NCBI GenBank assembly: GCA_021779635.1
Contig: JAJYAH010000016.1
Location: forward strand, 1 to 24,177
Reading direction: 5' to 3'
DNA length: 24,177 nt
Source of the DNA: Pseudomonadota bacterium
GTDB lineage: Bacteria > Pseudomonadota > Alphaproteobacteria > Rhizobiales > Xanthobacteraceae
Shown here piece after piece: positions 15,931 to 23,905 of the stretch (position 1 is its first letter; each line of letters opens with the position of its first letter). The notes under the pieces were generated by a model that saw nothing but the letters and a program-made list of their open reading frames with translations, ran no database searches and was not told where the DNA came from. Made by a program: the position numbers and the translations under genes.

Positions 15931-18027
15931 GTGCTTAAATATCCTGAAACAGTTTCAGTGACATGGGTCGGCATCGCGGCGGTGTGCTTCTTCATGGTGA
16001 AGGATTGTCAGGCAGCGGATTTTTCCGTTGTCAATCCGATGCCGGTCAAAGCGCCGCCGGTCGCAGGCCTCTACGACTGGACCGGGTTCTATGTGGGTGG
16101 ACATATGGGCTATGCCGGCGGAAACTCGAACTGGACCGCCAATCCGACGCAGGCCGGACTGCCATCGAGCTCCGGCTCGGTCGACATGTTTCTCCCGCTC
16201 GATGATCCCGCTGAGGCTGGAAGCTTTTTCCTCGGAGTTCAGGGCGGCTATAATTATATGCTGGCCAATCGCATGGTGCTCGGCGTGGAAGCCGACGCCT
16301 CGTTTCCCGCCTTTCAAAATCTCGACGGGCTGTCGATCGGGGGCCTGACCAACTTCAACTCGCCGGTCGTGGGCGCTGCGAGTTACGGTGAGACGGTGCT
16401 GTCGTTCGGCACGCTGCGCGGCCGCGTCGGCTATGCGCCCGGAAACTGGCTGTTTTATCTGACCGGCGGCCTCGCCTGGAGCTATGATCGGCTGTCGCTC
16501 ACGCAAGTTTCCAGCGGTGTCAACGACTCTCCCTTGCTGTGGCGTTTCGGCTGGACCGCCGGTGCGGGCGTCGAAGTGCCCGTTGCGCCGAACTGGACCG
16601 CGAAGGGCGAATATCTGTGGACCGGGTATCCCACCGCAACCGCCAATTACCCCGACCTGGCACAGAGGATCAGCTCCAACCTGGCCCTGCAGGAATTTCG
16701 TTTGGGCTTGAATTATCACTTCAGCGGCGACGCGCCAGTGTCGAACGGCGCAGCATCGTTGACGCCGTATGCTGACATGATCAGCCTGCACGGCCAGGCC
16801 ACGTTCACCGAGCAGGCCTATCCATCGTTCCGCTCGCCCTACGCGGGCACCAACAGCCTGAACGGTACCGCGCAGGGGCGTGAGACCGTCGATGCCACGC
16901 TGTATGCCGGCTTAAAGCTGTGGCAAGGGGCCGAGTTATGGTTCAATCCCGAAATCGATCAGGGGTTCGGCTTCGATAACACCCATGGTTTGGCCGGCTT
17001 CCCCAGCGCCGAGTCGTACAAGCTGGGCGCGACCTATCCCTATGCGCGCGTCCAGCGCGCCTTTGTCCGGCAGACCATCAATCTGGGCGGCGATACCGAG
17101 AAGGTGGACGACGACGTCAACCAGTTCGCGGGCACGCGCAGCGCGGACCGGCTGGTGCTGACGGTCGGCCGGTTCGCCGTCGTCGACATCTTCGATACCA
17201 ACAAATATGCCAACAATCCGAAGACCGATTTCCTGAACTGGTCGGCGGTCAATACCGGCACTTTCGATTATGCCGGCGATGGCTGGGGCTACACCTACGG
17301 CGCTGCCGCCGAATGGTATACGGGACGCTGGACGCTGCGCGCCGGCGTTTTCGACCTGTCGGCGACGCCCGCGGGGGGCGTCAGTCCAACGGGCTATGAA
17401 CTCGATCCGACCTTTCACAATTTCCAGATGGTCGGAGAAATCGAGGAGCGTCACGAGCTGTGGGGGCAACCGGGCAAGATCAAGATCACTGGATACCTGG
17501 AACGTGGCAGCATGGGCGCTTATTCCGATGCGGTTTCGCTGGCTGCCGCGACCGGCCTGCCTGCCAACATCAATGCGGTTCGCTCCTATACCGGCCGGCC
17601 GGGCGTCAGCGTCAACCTTGAACAGGGGATCACCGATACGCTGGGCGTGTTTGCGCGCGCCGGTTGGGCCGACGGCAACGTCGAGCCGTGGGACTTCACC
17701 GACGTCGACCGTACCGTCTCGGCGGGTATCTCGCTCAACGGCAAGGGGTGGGGCCGGCCGAACGACACCATCGGCGCCATCGGCATCCTCAATGGCATTT
17801 CCGCCGAACACATCGCGTTTCTCAATGCCGGAGGCCTGGGCATTCTCGTCGGCGACGGCCAGTTGAGCAATTACGGCATGGAGAAGATTTTTGAGACCTA
17901 TTACAGCTACGCGCTGACGGCTTCGTCGCGGCTGACCTTCGATTACCAGTTCGTCAACGACCCCGGCTATAACGCCGACCGTGGCCCCGTCAACATCTTC
18001 GCCGCTCGCTACCACTGGCAATTCTAG
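15931..18027 (+). CDS. Two-domain outer-membrane porin: Omp25/31-like barrel fused to OprB-type carbohydrate porin
   Basis: This 698-residue protein begins at GTG 15931. A signal peptide is apparent (TWVGIAAVCFFMVKDCQA, cut near residue 29). Residues about 48-265 resemble the Omp25/31 family (YDWTGFYVGGHMGYAGG, then WTAGAGVEVPVAPNWTAKGE and a closing LGLNYHF). After a short linker, residues about 285-698 match the OprB carbohydrate-porin pattern (LHGQATFTEQAYPSF, then RVQRAFVRQTINLGG and GRFAVVDIFDTNKYANNPKT). The chain ends in Phe, as outer-membrane barrels usually do. Such fusions occur in Bradyrhizobium relatives, where they are normally named carbohydrate porins. Here the gene lies 75 bases behind a riboswitch-controlled cobalt permease, so a role in letting cobalt, a cobalt chelate or a corrinoid across the outer membrane is a reasonable inference. 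The sequence does not fix the substrate. Confidence 0.87.
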   Translation: MLKYPETVSVTWVGIAAVCFFMVKDCQAADFSVVNPMPVKAPPVAGLYDWTGFYVGGHMGYAGGNSNWTANPTQAGLPSSSGSVDMFLPLDDPAEAGSFFLGVQGGYNYMLANRMVLGVEADASFPAFQNLDGLSIGGLTNFNSPVVGAASYGETVLSFGTLRGRVGYAPGNWLFYLTGGLAWSYDRLSLTQVSSGVNDSPLLWRFGWTAGAGVEVPVAPNWTAKGEYLWTGYPTATANYPDLAQRISSNLALQEFRLGLNYHFSGDAPVSNGAASLTPYADMISLHGQATFTEQAYPSFRSPYAGTNSLNGTAQGRETVDATLYAGLKLWQGAELWFNPEIDQGFGFDNTHGLAGFPSAESYKLGATYPYARVQRAFVRQTINLGGDTEKVDDDVNQFAGTRSADRLVLTVGRFAVVDIFDTNKYANNPKTDFLNWSAVNTGTFDYAGDGWGYTYGAAAEWYTGRWTLRAGVFDLSATPAGGVSPTGYELDPTFHNFQMVGEIEERHELWGQPGKIKITGYLERGSMGAYSDAVSLAAATGLPANINAVRSYTGRPGVSVNLEQGITDTLGVFARAGWADGNVEPWDFTDVDRTVSAGISLNGKGWGRPNDTIGAIGILNGISAEHIAFLNAGGLGILVGDGQLSNYGMEKIFETYYSYALTASSRLTFDYQFVNDPGYNADRGPVNIFAARYHWQF

Positions 18028-18048
18028 CGGAAACTTCCGATTGCAAAA

Positions 18049-18064
18049 GCAGGACCGCTCCTGC
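18049..18064 (+). terminator. Hairpin just after the porin gene, weak terminator candidate
   Basis: GCAGGA-CCGC-TCCTGC forms a perfect 6-bp stem with a 4-base loop 22 bases after the porin stop codon. No T-run follows, so intrinsic termination is doubtful. It is nonetheless the only strong structure before the next riboswitch. Confidence 0.3.
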
Positions 18065-18163
18065 AGGGCCTCCACCCGGCTCAGCGGACGTGAATGATTA
18101 GTTTGCGCCGTAATCGGCGGCATCCGGGTGACGAAGGCAGGGCTTGAACCTCCTATAACGGCA

Positions 18164-18191
18164 TTGACTCATCCCGTCCCAAAATTCTACC
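18164..18191 (+). promoter_or_regulatory. Possible promoter for the second riboswitch and cob operon
   Basis: TTGACT (18164-18169) lies about 30 bases upstream of the riboswitch P1 stem. The matching -10 (about TCTACC at 18186-18191, 16-base spacer) is weak. The placement relative to the RNA start is the main support. Confidence 0.3.
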
Positions 18192-18195
18192 GTCA

Positions 18196-18384
18196 GTGTG
18201 ACGGTTCCCTTGTTGGGGATCAAAAGGGAATGCGGTGCGGGGAAATTGCCCCAATGCCGCGGCTGCCCCCGCAACTGTAAGCGGTGAATCTTGCGTCAAA
18301 CGCCACTGGGAGCCTCGGTCCTGGGAAGGCGGCGCAAGGTATCGATCCGCGAGCCAGGAGACCTGCCGTCAGCCGTGGTCACAC
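18196..18384 (+). ncRNA. Cobalamin riboswitch upstream of the cob operon
   Basis: All main aptamer parts are visible: GGTTCCC (18203-18209), AAAAGGGAA (18222-18230), GGTGCGG (18234-18240), GCTGCCCCCGCAACTGTAAG (18262-18281), GCCACTGGGAG (18302-18312), CTGGGAAGG (18321-18329) and the B12 box GAGCCAGGAGACCTGCC (18351-18367). A perfect 7-bp closing stem pairs GTGTGAC (18196-18202) with GTCACAC (18378-18384). This copy is closer to consensus than the one at 14500. It should repress the corrin-ring genes when adenosylcobalamin is high. Confidence 0.95.
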
Positions 18385-18818
18385 GCGAAGATGTCGGTCG
18401 GGGAGTACAGACATCAGCTTCACCGACGACGCGATAGCGCGACGGTGAGACTTGGTTCGCTGTGACGTGCCACCGATTACAACCCGAGGTCTGCCTATGT
18501 CTTCCATCGTTGATGCCGCGTAAACGACGTCGCGCGCCCCTGTCGCAAACCACTGTCAATTCGTTTGAAGGCAGCGGGAACGACAACAATCTCGAAGGAA
18601 CGAATTTTCGTCGTGCCACGCTGCTAACGGACAGCAGTCAGCTGCGACGATCGTACCGACGGCAAATGCGTTACCGGGGCGTTTTAGCAATTCCTTTCCC
18701 GGGGGCTAATCAGGCTGCGAGCCGTCATCATCACAGCCAAAACCTGGAAGCTCCGGGCCGGCGCGCCAGATCGGAGGCGCATCAAGAAGTGGCACTCAGG
18801 AAAGTGGAGTATCGGTTC
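18385..18818 (+). other. 434-base untranslated leader between riboswitch and cobF
   Basis: No credible gene lies here. The cobF frame stays open backwards to 18462, but the extra 119 residues are basic, low-hydrophobic and unrelated to CobF, so it is a chance extension. A short ATG frame at 18497-18523 (MSSIVDAA, then stop) could be a leader peptide or the dead start of a lost gene. Rhizobial cobalamin loci often place small cobalt-transport genes (cbtB/cbtA) straight after a B12 riboswitch; no intact copy is present. Confidence 0.45.
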
Positions 18819-19589
18819 ATGAAGAAGATACTCATTATTGGCATCGGAGCCGGAGATCCCGAATATATCACGATGCAGGCCGTTAAAGCCCTCAATGAGG
18901 TGGACGTCTTCTTCATCATGGACAAGGGACCCGGCAAGACGAAGTTGATCGAGCTTCGCAAGGAAATTTGCCGGCGTTATATCAGGGGTAACGACCATCG
19001 GTTCGTCGATGCGACCAGTCCGGGATGGACGCGCGGCGCAGAAGACTATCTTTCGACCGTCGATGACCTCAATCGCGACAAGCAGGCGTTGTTCGAGAAA
19101 CTGATAGCGGAGGAGATGGCGGACGGCGAATGCGGTGCCTTCCTGGTGTGGGGCGACCCGACACTCTACGATAGCACGATCCGCATCATCGAAGTCATCG
19201 CGCAGAGTGGTCGGCACCAATTGGATTACCAGGTCATTCCCGGCATCAGCAGCATTCAGGCGCTCGCAGCGAAGCATAAGACAACGCTCAACCGCATCGG
19301 TCAGTCGATCGAAATTACCACAGGGCGAAAGATGGCGGAGGGCTTCCCTGACAATATCGATAGCGTCGTCGTCGTGCTTGACGCCGAAAACACCTACAAG
19401 CGGTTTGCGGATCAGGATATCGATATCTACTGGGGTGCGTATGTCGGTACGCCGGACGAACTCCTGGTGTCCGGCAAGCTCAAGGACGTGGCCGACGATA
19501 TTGAACGGATCAGGGCGGATGCCCGGCGTGCGAATGGATGGATCATGGATAGCTACCTCATGCGAAGGGGCCGCGATGCCAAGATCTGA
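18819..19589 (+). CDS. cobF: Precorrin-6A synthase (deacetylating) CobF
   Basis: This 256-residue cytoplasmic SAM-dependent methyltransferase of the aerobic cobalamin pathway methylates C-1 of precorrin-5 with loss of the acetyl group, giving precorrin-6A. The start is ATG 18819 with GGAG about nine bases upstream, and it places the tetrapyrrole-methylase motif at the N-terminus (ILIIGIGAGDPEYITMQAVK). Further support comes from FLVWGDPTLYDSTI, the VIPGISSIQALAAKHK segment, and a length normal for CobF. CobF occurs in the oxygen-dependent route, so its presence with CobG marks that route. It is the first cob gene after the riboswitch and is followed by a 114-base gap before cobG. Confidence 0.94.
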   Translation: MKKILIIGIGAGDPEYITMQAVKALNEVDVFFIMDKGPGKTKLIELRKEICRRYIRGNDHRFVDATSPGWTRGAEDYLSTVDDLNRDKQALFEKLIAEEMADGECGAFLVWGDPTLYDSTIRIIEVIAQSGRHQLDYQVIPGISSIQALAAKHKTTLNRIGQSIEITTGRKMAEGFPDNIDSVVVVLDAENTYKRFADQDIDIYWGAYVGTPDELLVSGKLKDVADDIERIRADARRANGWIMDSYLMRRGRDAKI

Positions 19590-19703
19590 AGGCCCGTCGC
19601 TGGTTGGCTCGCAACCGTGGACGTTTCAGCGTCTACGACATCATGAGAGAAATATAGCATCGCCAATTTCGCGGTGGCAGCGACACATCGAAGGAAACGT
19701 GGT

Positions 19704-21011
19704 GTGAATCGTTCGGAGGCATTTGAGGTGAAGGGCTGGTGCCCCGGTGCTTTGCGCCCGATGCAAAGTGGCGACGGACTTGTCGTCCGTATACGCCCAC
19801 GATCCGGTGCGTTCAGCCCGCACGAATTGAGAGTACTCGCCGACGCGGCACGGCGTTTCGGCAACGGTCACATCGATCTGACCCGGCGGGCCAATCTGCA
19901 GCTCCGGGGCGTCAGCGAAGGTTCCTTGCCGCCATTGCATGAAGCGATCGCTGGACTCGGACTTCTCGACGAGAGTCCGGACGGCGAGGCAGTGCGCAAC
20001 GTGATGATCAATCCTCTCGCTGGAATTGATCCTGCCGAAGTGCTGGACGTCAGAAGCATTGGTCGAGAGCTCGCGCGACGGCTGGCGTCTGAAAAATCCA
20101 TCTGGATGCTGCCGTCCAAGTTTGGCTTCGTCGTCGACGGCGGTGGTGTTCTGTCTCTTGCGGAGCAACGCGCCGATGTGCGTCTTATGGCTATTGGACA
20201 TGGTCCGGAGGCTGCATTTGCAGTCGGCCTCGAAACGCGGACGGGAATAGACTGGCTTGGTTCAATCTCGCCCGATGGCGCGGCGACGGCTGCGATTGAG
20301 ATAGGCCTTGCCTTCATCAATGTTGCATCGCGCGAACCGCGGCAACGCATGCGCGACCTTTCCAACGAGGGCTTTACGTCTATTCGGTCAGCAATGAGAT
20401 CAAGGCTCGATATATTGCCCGAAAATCCGCAAAAGGCGGATTTGCCGCTGAATCGTCGAATCGGTGTGATTGAGCTCGGCTCGGGTCGGTTCGCGGTGGG
20501 AATCGCAGCGCCTTTTGGGCGCGTCGAGACCGGTCAGCTTAGGAAGCTCGCGGACACGATCGTGGCCCATGGCGGCGAGGAAGTCAGGCTTTCGCCCTGG
20601 CGCGCGCTCTATGTCGGGTTACCCAGCCGGCAATCGGCACAGAGCACTCTTGATGCTGGCGCACGCGACGGATTGATTACTGATCCGCGCGATCCCTTGC
20701 TCCGGATCGAAGCCTGCCCGGGCGCTCCCGGTTGTCAGTCGACCGCTCTGGACACACGTGGTGACGGGCGCCGGATTGCGGGTTTGTTGCCTCGTTTTCG
20801 TTTCGAGGGGACGGTTCATGTCTCCGGCTGCGCCAAAGGGTGTGCGAAGTCGGGACCAGCCGACCTGGTGCTCGTCGGTTCCGAGGGCCGTTATGGCATC
20901 GTGCGCAATGGGACCGCGAGGGATCACGCAACACGCCATCTCTCTTTCGCCGAGATTGCTGCCGATCCCGGCAGCATTTTCGGCATCGATCAGGGTCACG
21001 GGCATGACTGA
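19704..21011 (+). CDS. cobG: Precorrin-3B synthase CobG
   Basis: This 435-residue iron-sulfur mono-oxygenase uses O2 to hydroxylate precorrin-3A and form the lactone precorrin-3B before ring contraction. It has the paired layout of the nitrite/sulfite-reductase superfamily, with a ferredoxin-like half-domain near residues 18-80 (HIDLTRRANLQLRG). The four cluster ligands are Cys338 and Cys344 (CPGAPGCQS) and Cys376 and Cys380 (CAKGCAKS). The start is placed at GTG 19704, with AAGGA about eight bases upstream; an earlier GTG at 19674 is possible but lacks a good site. Its end overlaps cobH by 8 bases. The enzyme commits the organism to the aerobic pathway. Confidence 0.94.
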   Translation: MNRSEAFEVKGWCPGALRPMQSGDGLVVRIRPRSGAFSPHELRVLADAARRFGNGHIDLTRRANLQLRGVSEGSLPPLHEAIAGLGLLDESPDGEAVRNVMINPLAGIDPAEVLDVRSIGRELARRLASEKSIWMLPSKFGFVVDGGGVLSLAEQRADVRLMAIGHGPEAAFAVGLETRTGIDWLGSISPDGAATAAIEIGLAFINVASREPRQRMRDLSNEGFTSIRSAMRSRLDILPENPQKADLPLNRRIGVIELGSGRFAVGIAAPFGRVETGQLRKLADTIVAHGGEEVRLSPWRALYVGLPSRQSAQSTLDAGARDGLITDPRDPLLRIEACPGAPGCQSTALDTRGDGRRIAGLLPRFRFEGTVHVSGCAKGCAKSGPADLVLVGSEGRYGIVRNGTARDHATRHLSFAEIAADPGSIFGIDQGHGHD

Positions 21012-21636
21012 ATTGCGCTCCTACATTCGGGATGGAGCCGAAATTTACCGCAATTCATTTGAGATCATCCGCGCCGAGTCCGATCTCTCCCGCTTTGGGC
21101 AAAGGGAGGAAAAGGTCGTCGTCAGGATGATCCACGCCTGCGGGATGGTCGATATCGCCGACGACACCGTGATGTCCCCGACCTTTGCCGCGTGCGCGTC
21201 CGACGCATTGTTGGACGGCGCTCCCGTCCTGTGTGACGCGAAGATGGTCGCACATGGCATCACCCGCAGCCGGCTGCCAGCAAACAACAGCGTCATCTGT
21301 ACGCTGGACGATCCGGGCGTGGCGCAACTCGCTGCCGAAATCGGGAACACCCGATCGGCCGCGGCGCTGGAGCTTTGGCGGCCTCATCTGAAAGGCGCCA
21401 TCGTCGCCATCGGTAACGCGCCGACTGCCCTGTTCCGGCTGCTCGAAATGCTTGACCAGGGGGAGGCGGCTCCCGCCGCGATCATCGGTGTTCCCGTGGG
21501 CTTTGTCGGGGCTGCCGAATCCAAGCAGGCCCTCGCGGCACAGACCCGCATTCCCTTCCTGGTTGTCCGTGGCCGCAGGGGCGGCAGCGCCATGGCCGTT
21601 GCCGCGGTCAACGCACTGGCGAGTGAGAGCGAATGA
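21004..21636 (+). CDS. cobH: Precorrin-8X methylmutase CobH
   Basis: This 210-residue enzyme moves the C-11 methyl group of precorrin-8X to C-12, giving hydrogenobyrinate. The catalytic His is seen at residue 44 in MIHACGMVD. Other family segments are KMVAHGITRSRLP, GNAPTALFRLLE and IIGVPVGFVGAAESK. The frame is open further upstream, but that portion overlaps cobG; ATG 21004 gives the standard length and an 8-base overlap with the cobG stop. The next gene, cobI, overlaps by ATGA, so cobG-cobH-cobI appear translationally coupled. Confidence 0.95.
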   Translation: MTELRSYIRDGAEIYRNSFEIIRAESDLSRFGQREEKVVVRMIHACGMVDIADDTVMSPTFAACASDALLDGAPVLCDAKMVAHGITRSRLPANNSVICTLDDPGVAQLAAEIGNTRSAAALELWRPHLKGAIVAIGNAPTALFRLLEMLDQGEAAPAAIIGVPVGFVGAAESKQALAAQTRIPFLVVRGRRGGSAMAVAAVNALASESE

Positions 21637-22391
21637 TGGACCTTGGCGCGATCACGGGAACGGCCAGCGCTGGAACCCTCTACGGCATCGGCGTCGGACC
21701 CGGCGATATCAGCTATCTGACGCTGAGGGCGGCCGCGCTCGTGCGCGATGTCGATGTCATTGCTTTTTTTGCCAAGCGCGGACTTCAAGGCAATGCGCGC
21801 GGCATCGTCGATCCCCTGATGGGACCCGGCCGCCACGAGCTTAGGCTCGAATATCCTGTGACCAATGAAATCCCCCCTGAAGATCCTTCCTATCAGGAAC
21901 AGATCGGCCGGTTCTACGAGGAATCCGCCGAGGCGCTGTCGGCGTTGCTTCGGCGGGGCAGGTCGGTCGGACTGCTGGGCGAAGGCGATCCGTTCTTTTA
22001 CGGCTCGTTCATGCACATCTGGCGTCGTCTCGATAAGGTCTTTCCGATCGAGGTCGTGCCGGGCGTAACGGGCATGTCAGGCTGCTGGACGCGCGCTAAC
22101 ACGCCGATGACCTGGGGCAACGACATTCTCTCGGTGTTGCCGGGAACCATGGGTGAAGAGCAATTGACGCGCCGCCTCGCCGACACCGACGCCGCGGTGA
22201 TCATGAAGGTCGGCACTCACCTGGCCAAAGTCCGCCGTGCCGTGACGGCGGCCGGCCTGCTGGCGCGCGCAATCTATGTCGAGCGCGGCACCATGCAAGG
22301 CGAGCAGATCATGCCGCTGTCCGAGGGGCCTGATGTCGGCAGCCCCTATTTTTCAATGGTGCTGATTCCCGGTCAGGGGAGGCGGCTGTGA
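21633..22391 (+). CDS. cobI: Precorrin-2 C20-methyltransferase CobI
   Basis: This 252-residue SAM-dependent tetrapyrrole methylase converts precorrin-2 to precorrin-3A by methylating C-20, the step before CobG. The N-terminal SAM/substrate loop is GIGVGPGDISYLTLRAA (about residues 18-34). GEGDPFFYGSFMHIW and VVPGVTGMSGCW match the two other methylase signatures. The first of two tandem ATG codons overlaps the cobH stop (ATGA); the second would shorten the protein by one residue. Its 3' end overlaps the GTG start of cobJ by 4 bases. Confidence 0.95.
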   Translation: MMDLGAITGTASAGTLYGIGVGPGDISYLTLRAAALVRDVDVIAFFAKRGLQGNARGIVDPLMGPGRHELRLEYPVTNEIPPEDPSYQEQIGRFYEESAEALSALLRRGRSVGLLGEGDPFFYGSFMHIWRRLDKVFPIEVVPGVTGMSGCWTRANTPMTWGNDILSVLPGTMGEEQLTRRLADTDAAVIMKVGTHLAKVRRAVTAAGLLARAIYVERGTMQGEQIMPLSEGPDVGSPYFSMVLIPGQGRRL

Positions 22392-23155
22392 GCGGTTCGC
22401 TCGTCATTGTCGGTCTCGGGCCCGGATCGATCGACCTGTTGACGCCTGCGGCCGCGCGATCGATTCGTGCCGCAACCGACCTGATCGGCTATGGACCCTA
22501 TCTCGATCGAATTCCGGAAACCGTTCCCGGCCAGCGGCGTCACCCCACAGACAATCGCGTGGAGATCGAGCGCGCGCGTCACGCGCTTACGCTTGCCGCC
22601 GAAGGTCGGAAGGTTGCGGTCGTATCCGGTGGCGATCCCGGCGTATTCGCGATGGCGGCGGCGGTATTTGAGGCTGTCGAGCGCGGCGATCCGGATTGGC
22701 GAGACCTCGACATCCAGGTCGAGCCCGGCATTACCGCCATGCTGGCTGCTGCCGCCGAAGTCGGCGCCCCGCTCGGAGGTGATTTCTGCGCGGTCTCGCT
22801 GTCGGACAATCTGAAGTCGTGGGAGACCATCGAACGGCGGCTGCGGGCCGCCGCCGGCGGCGACTTCGTCATCGCGCTCTATAACCCCGCGTCAAAAGCC
22901 CGTCCACATCAACTCGGGCAGGCATTCGATCTGTTGCGAACGATCAAGCCGCCGCACGCCGTCGTGCTCTTTGTCAGGAAAGCAGCGACGCCCGAAACGC
23001 GTGTCATCGTTACGACCTTGGCCGAAGCCGATCCCGTGCTCGCCGATATGAGCACGCTGGTGATCATCGGGGCTGCGGCAACACGGCTGATTCCCCGAGC
23101 CGGGCGTCGGCCCTGGGTCTATACACCTCGAGCAGAACCGGGGATGGCGCGATGA
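22388..23155 (+). CDS. cobJ: Precorrin-3B C17-methyltransferase CobJ
   Basis: This 255-residue tetrapyrrole methylase methylates C-17 of precorrin-3B and drives ring contraction to precorrin-4. The motifs VGLGPGSIDLLTPAA near the N-terminus, IGYGPYLDRI, SGGDPGVFAMAAAVFE and NPASKARPHQL are characteristic of the CobJ/CbiH group. The GTG start at 22388 sits in a GTGA overlap with the cobI stop, again suggesting coupling. It is a stand-alone CobJ without extra domains. Its last 37 bases overlap the end of cobK on the opposite strand. Confidence 0.95.
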   Translation: MSGSLVIVGLGPGSIDLLTPAAARSIRAATDLIGYGPYLDRIPETVPGQRRHPTDNRVEIERARHALTLAAEGRKVAVVSGGDPGVFAMAAAVFEAVERGDPDWRDLDIQVEPGITAMLAAAAEVGAPLGGDFCAVSLSDNLKSWETIERRLRAAAGGDFVIALYNPASKARPHQLGQAFDLLRTIKPPHAVVLFVRKAATPETRVIVTTLAEADPVLADMSTLVIIGAAATRLIPRAGRRPWVYTPRAEPGMAR

Positions 23156-23892
23156 GCGAGTTGCTCTTCCAGCCACTCGGCAGCGGCCTCCGCATTGTGC
23201 ACGACATGCCCGTGCAGTTTATGCGGCCGCGCGACCATCACGACCGGGACGCCAAGCTTGCGCGCGGCCGTGATCTTCGCGTAGGTCGCTGCCCCACCCG
23301 AATTCTTGGAGACGAGCGCGTCGATCCTCTCCTGCTTGAGAAGCGCCATCTCGCCTTGCTCGTCAAAAGGACCCCGCTCGAACATCAAGCGGATATCGGC
23401 CGGCAGCGTGATGCCCTCCGGCGGGTCGATGGTGCGCGCGATATAGTGGTGGTGAGGACTCGCAGCGAAGGCGCCAAGTTCGAGGCGGCCAAGGCTGAGA
23501 AAAACCCGGCGTGGCTCCGGCCCGAGCGCATCGGCGGCGGCTTCTGCGCTTGCAACCGTGAGCCATTGGTCACCCGGCTCGGGCAGCCACGCCGGGCGCA
23601 AGATGGTGGTGAGCGGGATCGCAAGCTGTCCACAGGCGGCGACAGCATTCGACGAGATCTGATCGGCGTAGGGGTGCGTTGCGTCGATGACGGCCTCGAT
23701 GGATTCCTGCGCAAGCCATGCTGCCAATCCGTCGGCGCCGCCGAAGCCGCCAATCCTGGTACGAACCGGTTGCATCCGCGGATTCGAAGTGCGTCCGGCC
23801 AGCGAGAGCGTCGTCTCAAAACGACGGTCAGCCGCAAGCAGATGCGCAAGGCCCGAAGCCTCCGTCGTACCTCCGAGGATGAGAACGCGCAT
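23119..23892 (-). CDS. cobK: Precorrin-6A reductase CobK
   Basis: This 257-residue NADPH-dependent enzyme reduces precorrin-6A to precorrin-6B. The family motifs LILGGTTEASGLA at the N-terminus, IDATHPYADQIS, FLSLGRLEL, and LVSKNSGGAATYAKI with VVMVARP toward the C-terminus are all present. ATG 23892 is chosen because it starts directly before the nucleotide-binding strand and has GGAA about nine bases upstream; an ATG at 23907 would add five residues. The gene lies on the opposite strand to the rest of the cob operon. It converges with cobJ (37-base overlap) and diverges from cobL with only 13 bases between start codons, so its promoter must lie inside cobL. Confidence 0.94.
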   Translation of the reverse strand: MRVLILGGTTEASGLAHLLAADRRFETTLSLAGRTSNPRMQPVRTRIGGFGGADGLAAWLAQESIEAVIDATHPYADQISSNAVAACGQLAIPLTTILRPAWLPEPGDQWLTVASAEAAADALGPEPRRVFLSLGRLELGAFAASPHHHYIARTIDPPEGITLPADIRLMFERGPFDEQGEMALLKQERIDALVSKNSGGAATYAKITAARKLGVPVVMVARPHKLHGHVVHNAEAAAEWLEEQLAHRAIPGSARGV

Positions 23893-23905
23893 CGGGACTT
23901 GTTCC

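Noticed and set aside
16936..18123. 395-residue minus-strand frame
   Set aside because: Opposite the porin gene. Its residues mirror high-GC complement bias and match no family, while the porin is continuous with a signal peptide and a C-terminal Phe.
18462..18818. N-terminal extension of CobF by 119 residues
   Set aside because: Basic, unlike any CobF. The tetrapyrrole methylase motif begins immediately after ATG 18819, which also has a ribosome site.
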